Assembly: GCA_003161435.1 (NCBI GenBank) | Contig: PMOS01000007.1 | Coordinates: forward strand, 41,077 to 105,076 | Origin: Vulcanimicrobiota bacterium | Lineage (GTDB): Bacteria > Vulcanimicrobiota > Vulcanimicrobiia > Vulcanimicrobiales > Vulcanimicrobiaceae | Length of the DNA: 64,000 nucleotides | Reading direction: 5' to 3' | Shown: one piece after another, positions 35,055 to 43,136 of the stretch | How the letters are laid out: each line of letters opens with the position of its first letter | How positions within the stretch are numbered: the stretch's first letter is position 1 | Notes under the pieces: model-generated | Databases searched by the model: none | Told to the model about the DNA's origin: nothing | Seen by the model: only the letters and a program-made list of their open reading frames with translations | Program-made: the position numbers and the translations under genes

Positions 35055-35978
35055 TTAGGGGAACCGGCCCGCGAGCATCCCGCCGACGAGCGCGAGGATG
35101 ACGACCGCGCCGCCACCCACGGCGAGCGGCAGCGACGCGTCGATGCGACGCCGAACGCGCGTCGTGCTCGCCGCCAGCGCGGCGAGGTGGGAGCGCAGCG
35201 TGCCGGCGTCGTCGGCCCGGGCATACGTGCCGCGCCCGGCGGCGGCGATCTGGCGCAGGCCGTCTTCGTCGATCGACGCGGTCTGATCCGTTCCCGGGAT
35301 GAACTGTCCGCTGTCGTTCGTGCCGATCCCGATCGTGTCGATCTCGATCCCGGCGGCACCGATCTGCGGTGCGACCTGCGCCGGATCGCTGCCGAGGTTG
35401 TTCACGCCGTCGGTGATCAGCACGATTGCCCGCCGGCCGGAGGGCGGGAGCTGCCGCGCCGCGATGACGAGCGCATCGCCGATCGCGGTTCCGCCGTTGG
35501 GCGGCGGGATGCGGCCGATCGCGTCGCGCAGGGCGTCCTTGTCGTCGCTGAGCGGGGCGACGACGCCGGCGCCGCTCGAGAACGCGACGATCCCCAGCCG
35601 CGTCCCGTCGGGAACCGCGTCGACGAACGCGCGCACCGCCGCGGCGGCGGCCTCCGACCGTGACGGAGCGACGTCCGTCGCGCGCATCGAGCCCGACGTG
35701 TCCACGCACAGCACGACCGCGACGCCGCGCATCGGCAGCGTCGCGACGAAGCGCGGCGACGCCAGCGCCGCGCCGAGCGCGACGATCCCCACCGCGCACG
35801 CGAGCGCGATGAGCAACGCCGGGTTCCAGCGCGTCCCGGTCGCCGTCTCGAAGAACGCAAGGTCGCTGTAGGCGAGCGCCGACGCCGCGGCGCGCCGCGA
35901 CCCAAGCCGCATGAGCCACAAGAACGCCGCGGCCAGTGCGACGCCTGCGACGAGCCACAGCGGATGCGTCAGCGTCAT
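35055..35978 (-). CDS. VWA-domain membrane protein (BatA/BatB-like)
   Basis: 307 aa. Two helices at the N-terminus (residues 5-20 and 52-72) and one near the C-terminus anchor an extracytoplasmic or cytoplasmic VWA domain with the MIDAS motif DTSGSM (DxSxS) and [11 protein letters not shown]. Proteins of this type act with MoxR ATPases and DUF58 proteins, probably in envelope protein maturation. It overlaps the DUF58 gene by ATGA. Confidence 0.92.
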   Translation of the reverse strand: MTLTHPLWLVAGVALAAAFLWLMRLGSRRAAASALAYSDLAFFETATGTRWNPALLIALACAVGIVALGAALASPRFVATLPMRGVAVVLCVDTSGSMRATDVAPSRSEAAAAAVRAFVDAVPDGTRLGIVAFSSGAGVVAPLSDDKDALRDAIGRIPPPNGGTAIGDALVIAARQLPPSGRRAIVLITDGVNNLGSDPAQVAPQIGAAGIEIDTIGIGTNDSGQFIPGTDQTASIDEDGLRQIAAAGRGTYARADDAGTLRSHLAALAASTTRVRRRIDASLPLAVGGGAVVILALVGGMLAGRFP

Positions 35979-36763
35979 GCCGGCAACCCGAACGCGCGCA
36001 GCAGCGAGGCGCGGCCGTCACGTTCGTCGAGCGTTCCAACCCGCCAGCCTGCGGAGCGAAAGCGCGCATGCAGGGCCGTCTCGCGCGCGCGGCTCGCCGC
36101 GCCGTACCGCGCGCGCGTGCGTGACCCGGCGAAGATCTGACGCACGCGACCGGACTCGGCGTCGCGCAACCGCACGAAACCGCGCAGCGGCAGCTCGTCG
36201 CGCCAGGGATCCCGCGCCAACAGCACCGTCGCGTCGAAACGCAATCCCGCGCGCGCGAGCAGCTCGTCGTCGGGGAGATCGAAGCCGTCCGCGACCGCCA
36301 GCAAAGATGCGCCGCGCGGTACGGCGCGCAGCGCGATCGCCAGCGCCGTCGAGAAGCAAAACGGATTCGCTGCGCGCACGAGCGGAGCCGCGCGGCGGTC
36401 GCGCACCAACCGGTCGTCGACGACGCGGACCGCGAGGTCCGCTCCTTCGAGCGCGCCGAACCAGGCGCGCACCGCTTCGTCGGCGGCGCGCGCGAGCGGG
36501 CGCTTTCGCCCGACCCCCATCGAGCCCGACTCGTCGACGACCGCCGCCAACACCAGCCTGGTTTCCTCGAGATACACGCGCGTTTGCACGGTGCCGACGC
36601 GTGCCGTGGCGGCGTGGTCGATGCGGCGCGGATCGTCGCCTTCTACGTACGCGCGCAGTTGCGAGAACGCGAAGCCGTCCCCCGGACGCGATCCTCGGGC
36701 GGCGCCGCCGGGCCGCGGGGTCGCGCGCGCGCCGCGCAGCAGCGCCGCCCGCAACGCGTTCAC
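35975..36763 (-). CDS. DUF58 (MoxR-associated) protein
   Basis: 262 aa, GTG start. The DUF58 signature region GDGFAFSQLRAYVEGDDPRRIDHAATAR is followed by a VWA-like domain with DESGSMGVG. It is predicted to be a partner of MoxR in a chaperone-like complex. Start and stop overlap the MoxR and VWA genes by 4 bp each. Confidence 0.92.
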   Translation of the reverse strand: MNALRAALLRGARATPRPGGAARGSRPGDGFAFSQLRAYVEGDDPRRIDHAATARVGTVQTRVYLEETRLVLAAVVDESGSMGVGRKRPLARAADEAVRAWFGALEGADLAVRVVDDRLVRDRRAAPLVRAANPFCFSTALAIALRAVPRGASLLAVADGFDLPDDELLARAGLRFDATVLLARDPWRDELPLRGFVRLRDAESGRVRQIFAGSRTRARYGAASRARETALHARFRSAGWRVGTLDERDGRASLLRAFGLPA

Positions 36764-37677
36764 GGTGCGCGCACCGACGCCACGATCCGGCGCACGACGT
36801 CCTCCGGGTCGGTGCCGGCGATCGCGATGCGATCGTCGTACGAGATGCGGTGGCGCAGCACCGCGGGCGCGAGATCGCGAACGTCGTCGGGGACGGCGAA
36901 CGGCCGCTCTTCGAGGTACGCCCGGGCGCGCGCCAGCGCGACGAGCGCGAGCGCCGCGCGCGGGCTCGCGCCGTGCGCGACCAGCTCGGCGCCGCGCGTC
37001 GCGCGCACCAGATCGACGGCGTAGTCGCGCAGCTTCGCGTCGACGAAAACCTGGCGCGCGTCGCGCTGCCAGCGCAGCACGTCGTCGAGCGTGGCGGCGT
37101 TCGTCTGCAGCGGCGGCTCGCCGGCGCCGAAGCGGTCGACGATCGCGCGCTCTTCGTCGAGCGACGGGTACGCAACGACGACCTTCGCCAAGAAACGGTC
37201 GAGCTGCGCGAGCGGCAGCGGGTAGGTTCCGTCGGAATCGTACGGGTTCATCGTCGCGAGCACCAGGAACGGCGCGGGCAGATCGAGGGTTTGCAGGCCG
37301 ATCGTCGCGCGGCGCTCCTGCATCCCCTCGAGCAGCGCCGACTGGACCTTGGCCGGCGCGCGGTTGATCTCGTCGGCGAGAACCACATTGGCGAACAGCG
37401 GGCCCAGCACGGTTGCGAACTCACCCGAGCGCTGGTCGAAGATGCGCGTACCGACGATGTCCGACGGCAACAGATCCGGGGTGAACTGCACGCGCCGGAA
37501 GACGCCCCCGACCGCTGCCGCCAGCACGCGGCACGCCAGCGTCTTGGCGACGCCGGGCGCGCCTTCGAGCAGTACGTGACCGCCGGCGATCAGCGTGAGA
37601 ACGAGGGCCTCCACGACCTCGGCTTGGCCGACGATGGTCGCGTGCAGCGCGTCGAGGACGTCGCGCGGCCGGCTCAT
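36760..37677 (-). CDS. MoxR-type AAA+ ATPase
   Basis: 305 aa. Walker A GAPGVAKT near residue 37, Walker B VLADEINR and the sensor LATMNPYDSDGTY are present. The C-terminal lid includes RAALALVALARARAYLEERPF. It hydrolyses ATP to remodel partners encoded by the adjacent DUF58 and VWA genes. I chose ATG 37677 because it overlaps the upstream stop by ATGA. Confidence 0.95.
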   Translation of the reverse strand: MSRPRDVLDALHATIVGQAEVVEALVLTLIAGGHVLLEGAPGVAKTLACRVLAAAVGGVFRRVQFTPDLLPSDIVGTRIFDQRSGEFATVLGPLFANVVLADEINRAPAKVQSALLEGMQERRATIGLQTLDLPAPFLVLATMNPYDSDGTYPLPLAQLDRFLAKVVVAYPSLDEERAIVDRFGAGEPPLQTNAATLDDVLRWQRDARQVFVDAKLRDYAVDLVRATRGAELVAHGASPRAALALVALARARAYLEERPFAVPDDVRDLAPAVLRHRISYDDRIAIAGTDPEDVVRRIVASVRAP

Positions 37678-38540
37678 CCGAGCCACGCTTGAGTGGCGTC
37701 GATCAACTCGACCGACGATGCGTCGCGCAGGTACGCCGGCCCGAACGCCGTCCGCTCCGCCGCCCCGAGCGCCGTGCGCAACGGGAGATCGCGCGTGACG
37801 CCGAGCGCGTCGCGCAGCGTCGCGCCGGGCTGCGCCCCGGCCGCCGCGAACAGCGCGCCGCGCAATCGGACCAGCGAGCCGTTCGCGGGCGCACTGCGGT
37901 AGACGCGCAATGCGTCGGCCACCTCGTCGCGCGGCGTGCGCGGCGGCACGAGGGGCGCTGCAGCCGGCGGCGCGGCCGACAGGGGCGCCGTCGCCCGGCG
38001 CCGGCGCATCCGATACAACGCGAGCCCGACGATCATGACGGTGACGACGCCCGCCCCTACGACGACGGTTTCGCGCGCGAAACGCGACAGCGTTCCGGGG
38101 CGTGGATACGACGGTACCGGCGAATCGACGACGACGCGCACGGGCTCGGCCGAGAAGCGCGTCGGTTTCCCGGTCCGCGCATCGATCGCGTCGAGATATG
38201 CCGCGTTGAACGTGTATGTGCCGCCGGCGGCCGGTTCGAGGGTCAGCGTCTCGACGACGTCCGTCCCGGTCGGCGATCCGGTCACGCGCCGCTCGTCGCC
38301 TTCGAGCTGCATCGTCCCCACGTTCGGCACGACCAGCTCATCGAGCGCGGTCACGCGCTCGTGGACGTGCACGTGAATCGCCAAATGGAAGACCTCGCCG
38401 ATGCGCAGGTGCGTGCGGTCCGCGTGCATCCCGAACGCGTCGACCTGCAGCGTGCGCAGCCCCTGCGCGGCCGCCGGCGCGCCGAGCGCCAGGGCTGCCG
38501 CGACGAGCGCGACCGCTACTCCCCGACGCGCTCGAGCCAT
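37674..38540 (-). CDS. BatD-like anchored protein
   Basis: 288 aa. A signal peptide (residues 1-25) is followed by an extracytoplasmic beta-domain (VDAFGMHADRTHLRIGEVFHLAIHVHV), one transmembrane helix near residue 170 and a cytoplasmic helical tail. Position next to MoxR, DUF58 and VWA genes suggests the role of BatD or a tail-anchored adaptor; the sequence alone is weak evidence. It overlaps the carA 3' end by 25 bp. Confidence 0.72.
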   Translation of the reverse strand: MARARRGVAVALVAAALALGAPAAAQGLRTLQVDAFGMHADRTHLRIGEVFHLAIHVHVHERVTALDELVVPNVGTMQLEGDERRVTGSPTGTDVVETLTLEPAAGGTYTFNAAYLDAIDARTGKPTRFSAEPVRVVVDSPVPSYPRPGTLSRFARETVVVGAGVVTVMIVGLALYRMRRRRATAPLSAAPPAAAPLVPPRTPRDEVADALRVYRSAPANGSLVRLRGALFAAAGAQPGATLRDALGVTRDLPLRTALGAAERTAFGPAYLRDASSVELIDATQAWLG

Positions 38541-39598
38541 CGCGCGAAGAGGTTCCGCGCGTCGAATGGGCCGGGCGACGCTTCGGGGTGAAACTGCACC
38601 GCCTCGACCGACAGCGTGCGGTGGCGGAAACCCTCGTTGGTTCCGTCGTTGAGGTTGATCATGGTGGCTTCGAGCTCCGGCGGCAGCGTGTCGCCTGCCA
38701 CGGCGTAGCCGTGGTTGTGGGCAGTGACGAGCACCTCGTCACGGATGAGGTCCTTCACCGGCTGGTTCCCGCCGCGGTGGCCGTACTTCAACTTGTACGT
38801 CTGCGCGCCACAGGCCAGCGCCAGGAGTTGGTGCCCTAGACAGACGCCGAATACCGGCGTCCGGCCGATCAGCCCGCGCAGCGTTTCGATGGTGTCGCCG
38901 AGATCGCGCGGATCGCCGGGGCCGGGCGAGACGACGACCGCGTCGGGATGCTGCGCCAGGATCTCGTCGCGCGAGGCGCCGTACGGCAACACGGTCACGC
39001 GGGCATCGAGCGCGGCGAGGTCGCGGATGATGTTCTTCTTCACCCCGCAGTCGACCAGCACGACGTGCCTGCGGCCGGTGCCGATCGTCTCGCCGGGACG
39101 ATATGCGTCGGCGACCGACGCCACCAGACCGCGCGTCGTCGCGTCACGCACGTAGCGGGTCAGCGCCGACTCGATTTCCGCGATCGCGGCGTCGCCGACG
39201 GCCAGCGCGGCGGGGATCGTGCCGTGCTCGCGCAGCGCGATCGTCAGCGCGCGCGTGTCGATCCCGACGATCGTGCGCACACCTTGCTGGTCGAGCCACG
39301 AACCCAGGTCACCCTTGGACGCGAAGTGCGACGGATGTCGCGCCAGCCGCTTCATCACCGCCCCGGCGACGCACGCGTGCGGATGCTGCGAAACCGTGCC
39401 GCTCACACCGTAGTTCCCGATCAGCGGGTAGGTGAACGCCAAGATCTGGCCGGCGTACGACGGGTCGGTGAGCGCCTCTTCGTAGCCGGTCATCCCGGTG
39501 TAGAACACGGCTTCGCCCAGCGCGATCCCGCCGGCGTTCAAACCCTCGCCGTCGAAGCGCGTACCGTCGGCCAGCAGCAGCGTCGCGCGGTTCGTCAC
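38516..39598 (-). CDS. carA: Carbamoyl-phosphate synthase small subunit
   Basis: 360 aa, GTG start overlapping the pyrC stop (GTGA). The class I glutamine amidotransferase triad is C in VFGVCLGHQLLALA and H/E in FHPEASPG. The N-terminal domain shows GEAVFYTGMTGYEEALTDPSY. It supplies ammonia to CarB, encoded about 10 kb away. Confidence 0.98.
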   Translation of the reverse strand: MTNRATLLLADGTRFDGEGLNAGGIALGEAVFYTGMTGYEEALTDPSYAGQILAFTYPLIGNYGVSGTVSQHPHACVAGAVMKRLARHPSHFASKGDLGSWLDQQGVRTIVGIDTRALTIALREHGTIPAALAVGDAAIAEIESALTRYVRDATTRGLVASVADAYRPGETIGTGRRHVVLVDCGVKKNIIRDLAALDARVTVLPYGASRDEILAQHPDAVVVSPGPGDPRDLGDTIETLRGLIGRTPVFGVCLGHQLLALACGAQTYKLKYGHRGGNQPVKDLIRDEVLVTAHNHGYAVAGDTLPPELEATMINLNDGTNEGFRHRTLSVEAVQFHPEASPGPFDARNLFARWLERVGE

Positions 39599-40890
39599 GC
39601 GGTGACTTCTTCGCGCGGCAGGACGCGGCCGTGCTCGAAGACGACCGCGCCGTCGACGATGGTGGCGAGCGCGCGGCGCGGCAGCACGAGCCCGTCGAAC
39701 GGCGTGTTCTTCCCCTTCGAGCGAAACAGCCGCGCGTCGACCGTCCACGGGCGATCGGCGAACACCGACACGTCGCCGGGCATGCCGACGGCGAGCGTCC
39801 CGCCCGGGACGCCGAGGATGCGCGCGGGGTTCACCGCGAGCAGCTCGACGAAACGTCCCAGCGTAAGCTCCGGGAGCGCAAGGGCATACGCACCGAGCGC
39901 GATCTCGAGTCCGGTGAAACCGACCGGCGCGGCGGAGAGCAACTGCGCCTTCTCGTCGGCCCCGTGCGGCGCGTGGTCGGTCGCCAGCACGTCGACCGTC
40001 CCGTCCAGGACGGCCGCTCGCAGCGCTTCACGGTCGTGGGACCCGCGCAGCGGCGGGTTCACCTTCGCGTCGGCGCGATAGTCGTCGAAGCGGTCGTCCA
40101 GGAACGCGAGATGGTGCGGCGTCACCTCGCAGGTCACGCGCACGCCGCGCGCGCGGGCCCAGCGAATCAAGTCCAGTGAGGTCGCGGTCGTGACGTGCGC
40201 GATGTGCCAGGCCTTGCCGGTGTCCGCCGCGATCAGCAGATCGCGCGCGACGATCACGTCCTCGGCCAAGCCCGGCGCGCCGTCGAGGCCCAGCCGCATC
40301 GAAGCCTCGCCCTCGTTCATGACCGCGTCACCCTTGAGGTCGGGATCTTCGCAGTGCGAGATGAACACGCACGGCAGGTCGGCGGCGTAGCGCGCGGCGT
40401 TGCGCAGCAGCCGCGCGTCGCGCGGCGTCGACCCGTCGTCGCTGAACGCGACGCAGCCCGCGTCGGCGAGCAAGTGGTACGGCGCGAGCTCCGTTCCCGC
40501 GCGCGCCCGCGTCAGCGCGCCGACCGGGTACACGCGCGCCAAGCCGGCCGCATCGGCGCGCCGCATCACCTCGCTCACGATCGCGGCGGAGTCGAGCGCC
40601 GGCTCCGTGTTGGGCATGCACGCGACCGCGGTGAAGCCACCGGCGACGGCAGCCGCCGTCCCGCTCGCGATCGTCTCCTTGTGCGTCTGGCCCGGCTCGC
40701 GCAGGTGCACGTGCATGTCGATGAAGCCCGGCGCGACGATCGCCCCACCGGCTTCGACGACGCGCGCGTCGTTCGCGTCGAGATGCTCGCCGATCGCGGC
40801 GACGAAGCCGTTCTCGATCAGCACGTCACGGACGGCGTCGATCCCTTGCAACGGGTCGATCAGCCGTCCGCCGCGGACCAACGTCGTCAT
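39595..40890 (-). CDS. pyrC: Dihydroorotase
   Basis: 431 aa. Metal-binding motifs are DMHVHLREPG near residue 58 and TDHAPH near residue 305, with the conserved CMPNTEP. It closes carbamoyl-aspartate to dihydroorotate. It overlaps pyrB and carA by 4 bp each. Confidence 0.97.
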   Translation of the reverse strand: MTTLVRGGRLIDPLQGIDAVRDVLIENGFVAAIGEHLDANDARVVEAGGAIVAPGFIDMHVHLREPGQTHKETIASGTAAAVAGGFTAVACMPNTEPALDSAAIVSEVMRRADAAGLARVYPVGALTRARAGTELAPYHLLADAGCVAFSDDGSTPRDARLLRNAARYAADLPCVFISHCEDPDLKGDAVMNEGEASMRLGLDGAPGLAEDVIVARDLLIAADTGKAWHIAHVTTATSLDLIRWARARGVRVTCEVTPHHLAFLDDRFDDYRADAKVNPPLRGSHDREALRAAVLDGTVDVLATDHAPHGADEKAQLLSAAPVGFTGLEIALGAYALALPELTLGRFVELLAVNPARILGVPGGTLAVGMPGDVSVFADRPWTVDARLFRSKGKNTPFDGLVLPRRALATIVDGAVVFEHGRVLPREEVTA

Positions 40891-41801
40891 GCCGCCACCG
40901 GCACTCCGTTGACGAGCAGATCGAGCACCGCCATGCGCACGAACACGCCGTTGTGCACTTGCGCAACGTAGCGTGAGCGCGGATCGTCGAGAACGTCGTC
41001 GGTGAGCTCGACGCCGCGGTTGTACGGGCCTGGATGCAGGATCATCGCGGAGCCGCCGAGCGATCGCAACCGTGCCCGGTTGAGCTGATAGCGCAGCGTG
41101 TAGTCGTCGAGCGACGCGAGCAGTCCGCCGGTGATGCGTTCGCGCTGGATGCGCAGCATCATGACGGCGTCGACGTGCGGCAGCACCGCGTCGAAGTCGC
41201 GTTCGATTCGCACGCCGCCGGCGCCGAACTCGCGCGGCAGCAGCGTCGGCGGGCCGACCAGCGTGACGTCGATCCCCATCGCCCGCATCCCGACGATGTT
41301 CGAGCGCGCAACCCGCGAGTGGAGGATGTCGCCGACGATCGCGACGCGTAAACCGTCGAAGCGGTTGAACTCCTGGCGCAGCGTCATGAGGTCGAGCAGC
41401 GCCTGCGTCGGGTGCGCGTGCGTTCCGTCGCCCGCGTTGATCACGTGTCCTTCGAACGCGTCGGCCAGCCGGCGCGCGAAACCCGACTGCTGGTGCCGCA
41501 CCACGATCACGCGCACGCCGATGCCGTACAGCGTGAGCGCCGTGTCGGCGATCGTCTCGCCCTTGCCCAGGCTCGAGGCGCCGGGCGCGAACGAGATCAC
41601 GTCGGCGCCGACGCGCTGTTCGGCCAGCGTGAACGACGTCGCGGTCCGCGTCGAGGCTTCGAAGAACAGGTTGAGGACCGGGACGCCGGCCAGCAGATCG
41701 CGCGGCGGCAGCACCTCGCGAAAGGCGACGGCGCGGTCGAGCACGGCGACGAGCTCGGCTGGACTCAGGTCGTCGACGTCGAGCAGGCTACGCGCCGGCA
41801 C
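40887..41801 (-). CDS. pyrB: Aspartate carbamoyltransferase catalytic subunit
   Basis: 304 aa. The carbamoyl-phosphate loop FFEASTRTATSF and the HPTQALLD motif are intact. It condenses carbamoyl phosphate with aspartate. No PyrI regulatory subunit is present; pyrR upstream suggests control at the RNA level instead. Confidence 0.98.
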   Translation of the reverse strand: MPARSLLDVDDLSPAELVAVLDRAVAFREVLPPRDLLAGVPVLNLFFEASTRTATSFTLAEQRVGADVISFAPGASSLGKGETIADTALTLYGIGVRVIVVRHQQSGFARRLADAFEGHVINAGDGTHAHPTQALLDLMTLRQEFNRFDGLRVAIVGDILHSRVARSNIVGMRAMGIDVTLVGPPTLLPREFGAGGVRIERDFDAVLPHVDAVMMLRIQRERITGGLLASLDDYTLRYQLNRARLRSLGGSAMILHPGPYNRGVELTDDVLDDPRSRYVAQVHNGVFVRMAVLDLLVNGVPVAA

Positions 41802-42342
41802 GATCGGCGTCGGAGACGGTAACCGCGTCGGCGTCTGCGCGTTGCGCGGCGACCGCGACGTCGATGTGCTCGCGCCGGCTGGTCGGGATCGTCTTCCCGA
41901 CGTAATCGGCTTGGATCGGTAGCTCGCGCAAGCCGCGGTCGACCAGCACGGCCAAGCGAATCGCGCGCGGCCGCCCCAGATCGGTCACCGCGTCGAGGGC
42001 GGCCCGCACCGTACGCCCGGTGTAGAGCACGTCGTCGACCAGAACCACGGTCTGGTCGGTGATGGCGCTGCGAATCTCGGACTCGGGCAGCTCGCGCGCG
42101 ATGTCGTCGTCCCGATAGAGGTTGATGTTGAGAAAGCCGAGGTTCGGCACCGCGCCCCGAATCTCGCCGATCCGCGACGCCAAACGACGCGCGATCGCCT
42201 CACCGCCGCGCCGTATGCCGATCAGCAGCAGCCCGTCCTGCACATCTTCGGGTTCCACGATCTGATGGGCCATGCGCGCGATCGCCCGCTCGATCTCGTC
42301 GGACGACATCAGGACGCGTCGCCTCGTGACCGCCGTCTGCAT
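41788..42342 (-). CDS. pyrR: PyrR bifunctional regulator/uracil phosphoribosyltransferase
   Basis: 184 aa. The PRPP-binding motif VVLVDDVLYTGRTVRAALDA is intact, and IGIRRGGEAIARRL and RRGLRELPIQADYVGK-type segments (here VDRGLRELPIQADYVGK) fit PyrR. It binds UMP or UTP and, in other bacteria, a pyr mRNA hairpin. It overlaps pyrB by 14 bp. I see no canonical attenuator upstream; the leader instead holds REP-like repeats. Confidence 0.96.
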   Translation of the reverse strand: MQTAVTRRRVLMSSDEIERAIARMAHQIVEPEDVQDGLLLIGIRRGGEAIARRLASRIGEIRGAVPNLGFLNINLYRDDDIARELPESEIRSAITDQTVVLVDDVLYTGRTVRAALDAVTDLGRPRAIRLAVLVDRGLRELPIQADYVGKTIPTSRREHIDVAVAAQRADADAVTVSDADRAGA

Positions 42343-42402
42343 CGACCGAATGTTCGTCGCGGCGGCACGTCTTCGCCTCCGTCACCGGGCGCGTCGAACA
42401 GC

Positions 42403-42501
42403 GCTGTCACCCTGAGCTTGGCGAAGGGTGCCCGAGACGGTCGTGCTTCGGCGAGCTCAGCACGACGGATGTTCGCCCTTCGACGAGCTCAGGGTGACAG
42501 C
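42403..42501. repeat. REP-like inverted repeats upstream of pyrR
   Basis: Copies at 42403-42432, 42440-42466 and 42475-42501 belong to the same family as 18,464-18,632. The outer copies contain a perfect inverted 15-mer, GCTGTCACCCTGAGC with GCTCAGGGTGACAGC, so a large stem-loop can form about 60 bp before pyrR. It lies between pyrR and the thioesterase gene, where the pyr promoter should be. Confidence 0.8.
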
Positions 42502-42525
42502 GCGCGCACGAGTGCAGCCCCGCCG

Positions 42526-42568
42526 CCGTGGTCGACGCGCGTAGGTCCGCCGCCGTGGTCGACGCGCG
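42526..42568. repeat. Two tandem copies of a 23-bp unit
   Basis: CCGCCGTGGTCGACGCGCGT occurs at 42526-42545 and again at 42549-42568, with three bases between. It lies next to the REP-like cluster. Confidence 0.75.
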
Positions 42569-42595
42569 TCGACTCGCTCCAACGGGCGCCGATTT

Positions 42596-43087
42596 CTACG
42601 GGCGGAAGACGGCGCAGGCCGTGGTGCCGGTGCCTAGGACGCGGCCGTCCCGGTCGCGCAGCTTCGCCTCGGCGATCGCGGTCGTGCGGCCGACGTGCAC
42701 GGCGGTCGCTTCGCAGCGCACCGGCCCGGTGTCCTTGGTGATGGCGCGAATGAACCGCACCTGTACGTCGGTCGTCGTGTAGCCGACGCCGCTGGACAGC
42801 GTCGTGTGGACCGCGCAGCCCATCGCCGAGTCGAACAGCGCGAGCGCGAAACCGCCGTGCACGACGCCGATCGGGTTGTAGTGTTCCTCGCCGGGATAGC
42901 CTTCGAACACGACGCGGCCCTCGTCCACCTCGACGATCGTGAAACCGATCAGGTTCGCGATCGGCGGCGGCGGCACGAGGCCGTCGCGCACGGCGCGGAT
43001 CGCGTCGAGACCGGACAGCTCGCGCAGAGCGCCCGCCGACGCAAGCGGATCTTCCCACCGGACCAGGCGCTCGCGAGTGACTTGCAT
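42596..43087 (-). CDS. PaaI-type hotdog thioesterase
   Basis: 163 aa. The hotdog signature HYNPIGVVHGGFALALFDSAMG and the segment TTDVQVRFIRAITKDTGPV identify the PaaI/YdiI group that hydrolyses acyl- or aryl-CoA. The general base would be the aspartate in LFDSAMG. It precedes the REP cluster and pyrR on the same strand. Confidence 0.92.
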   Translation of the reverse strand: MQVTRERLVRWEDPLASAGALRELSGLDAIRAVRDGLVPPPPIANLIGFTIVEVDEGRVVFEGYPGEEHYNPIGVVHGGFALALFDSAMGCAVHTTLSSGVGYTTTDVQVRFIRAITKDTGPVRCEATAVHVGRTTAIAEAKLRDRDGRVLGTGTTACAVFRP

Positions 43088-43136
43088 GACGCAAGTAACC
43101 CGTCCGCCGGAGCGCCGGTTTCGGCGAAAGGCGGCG

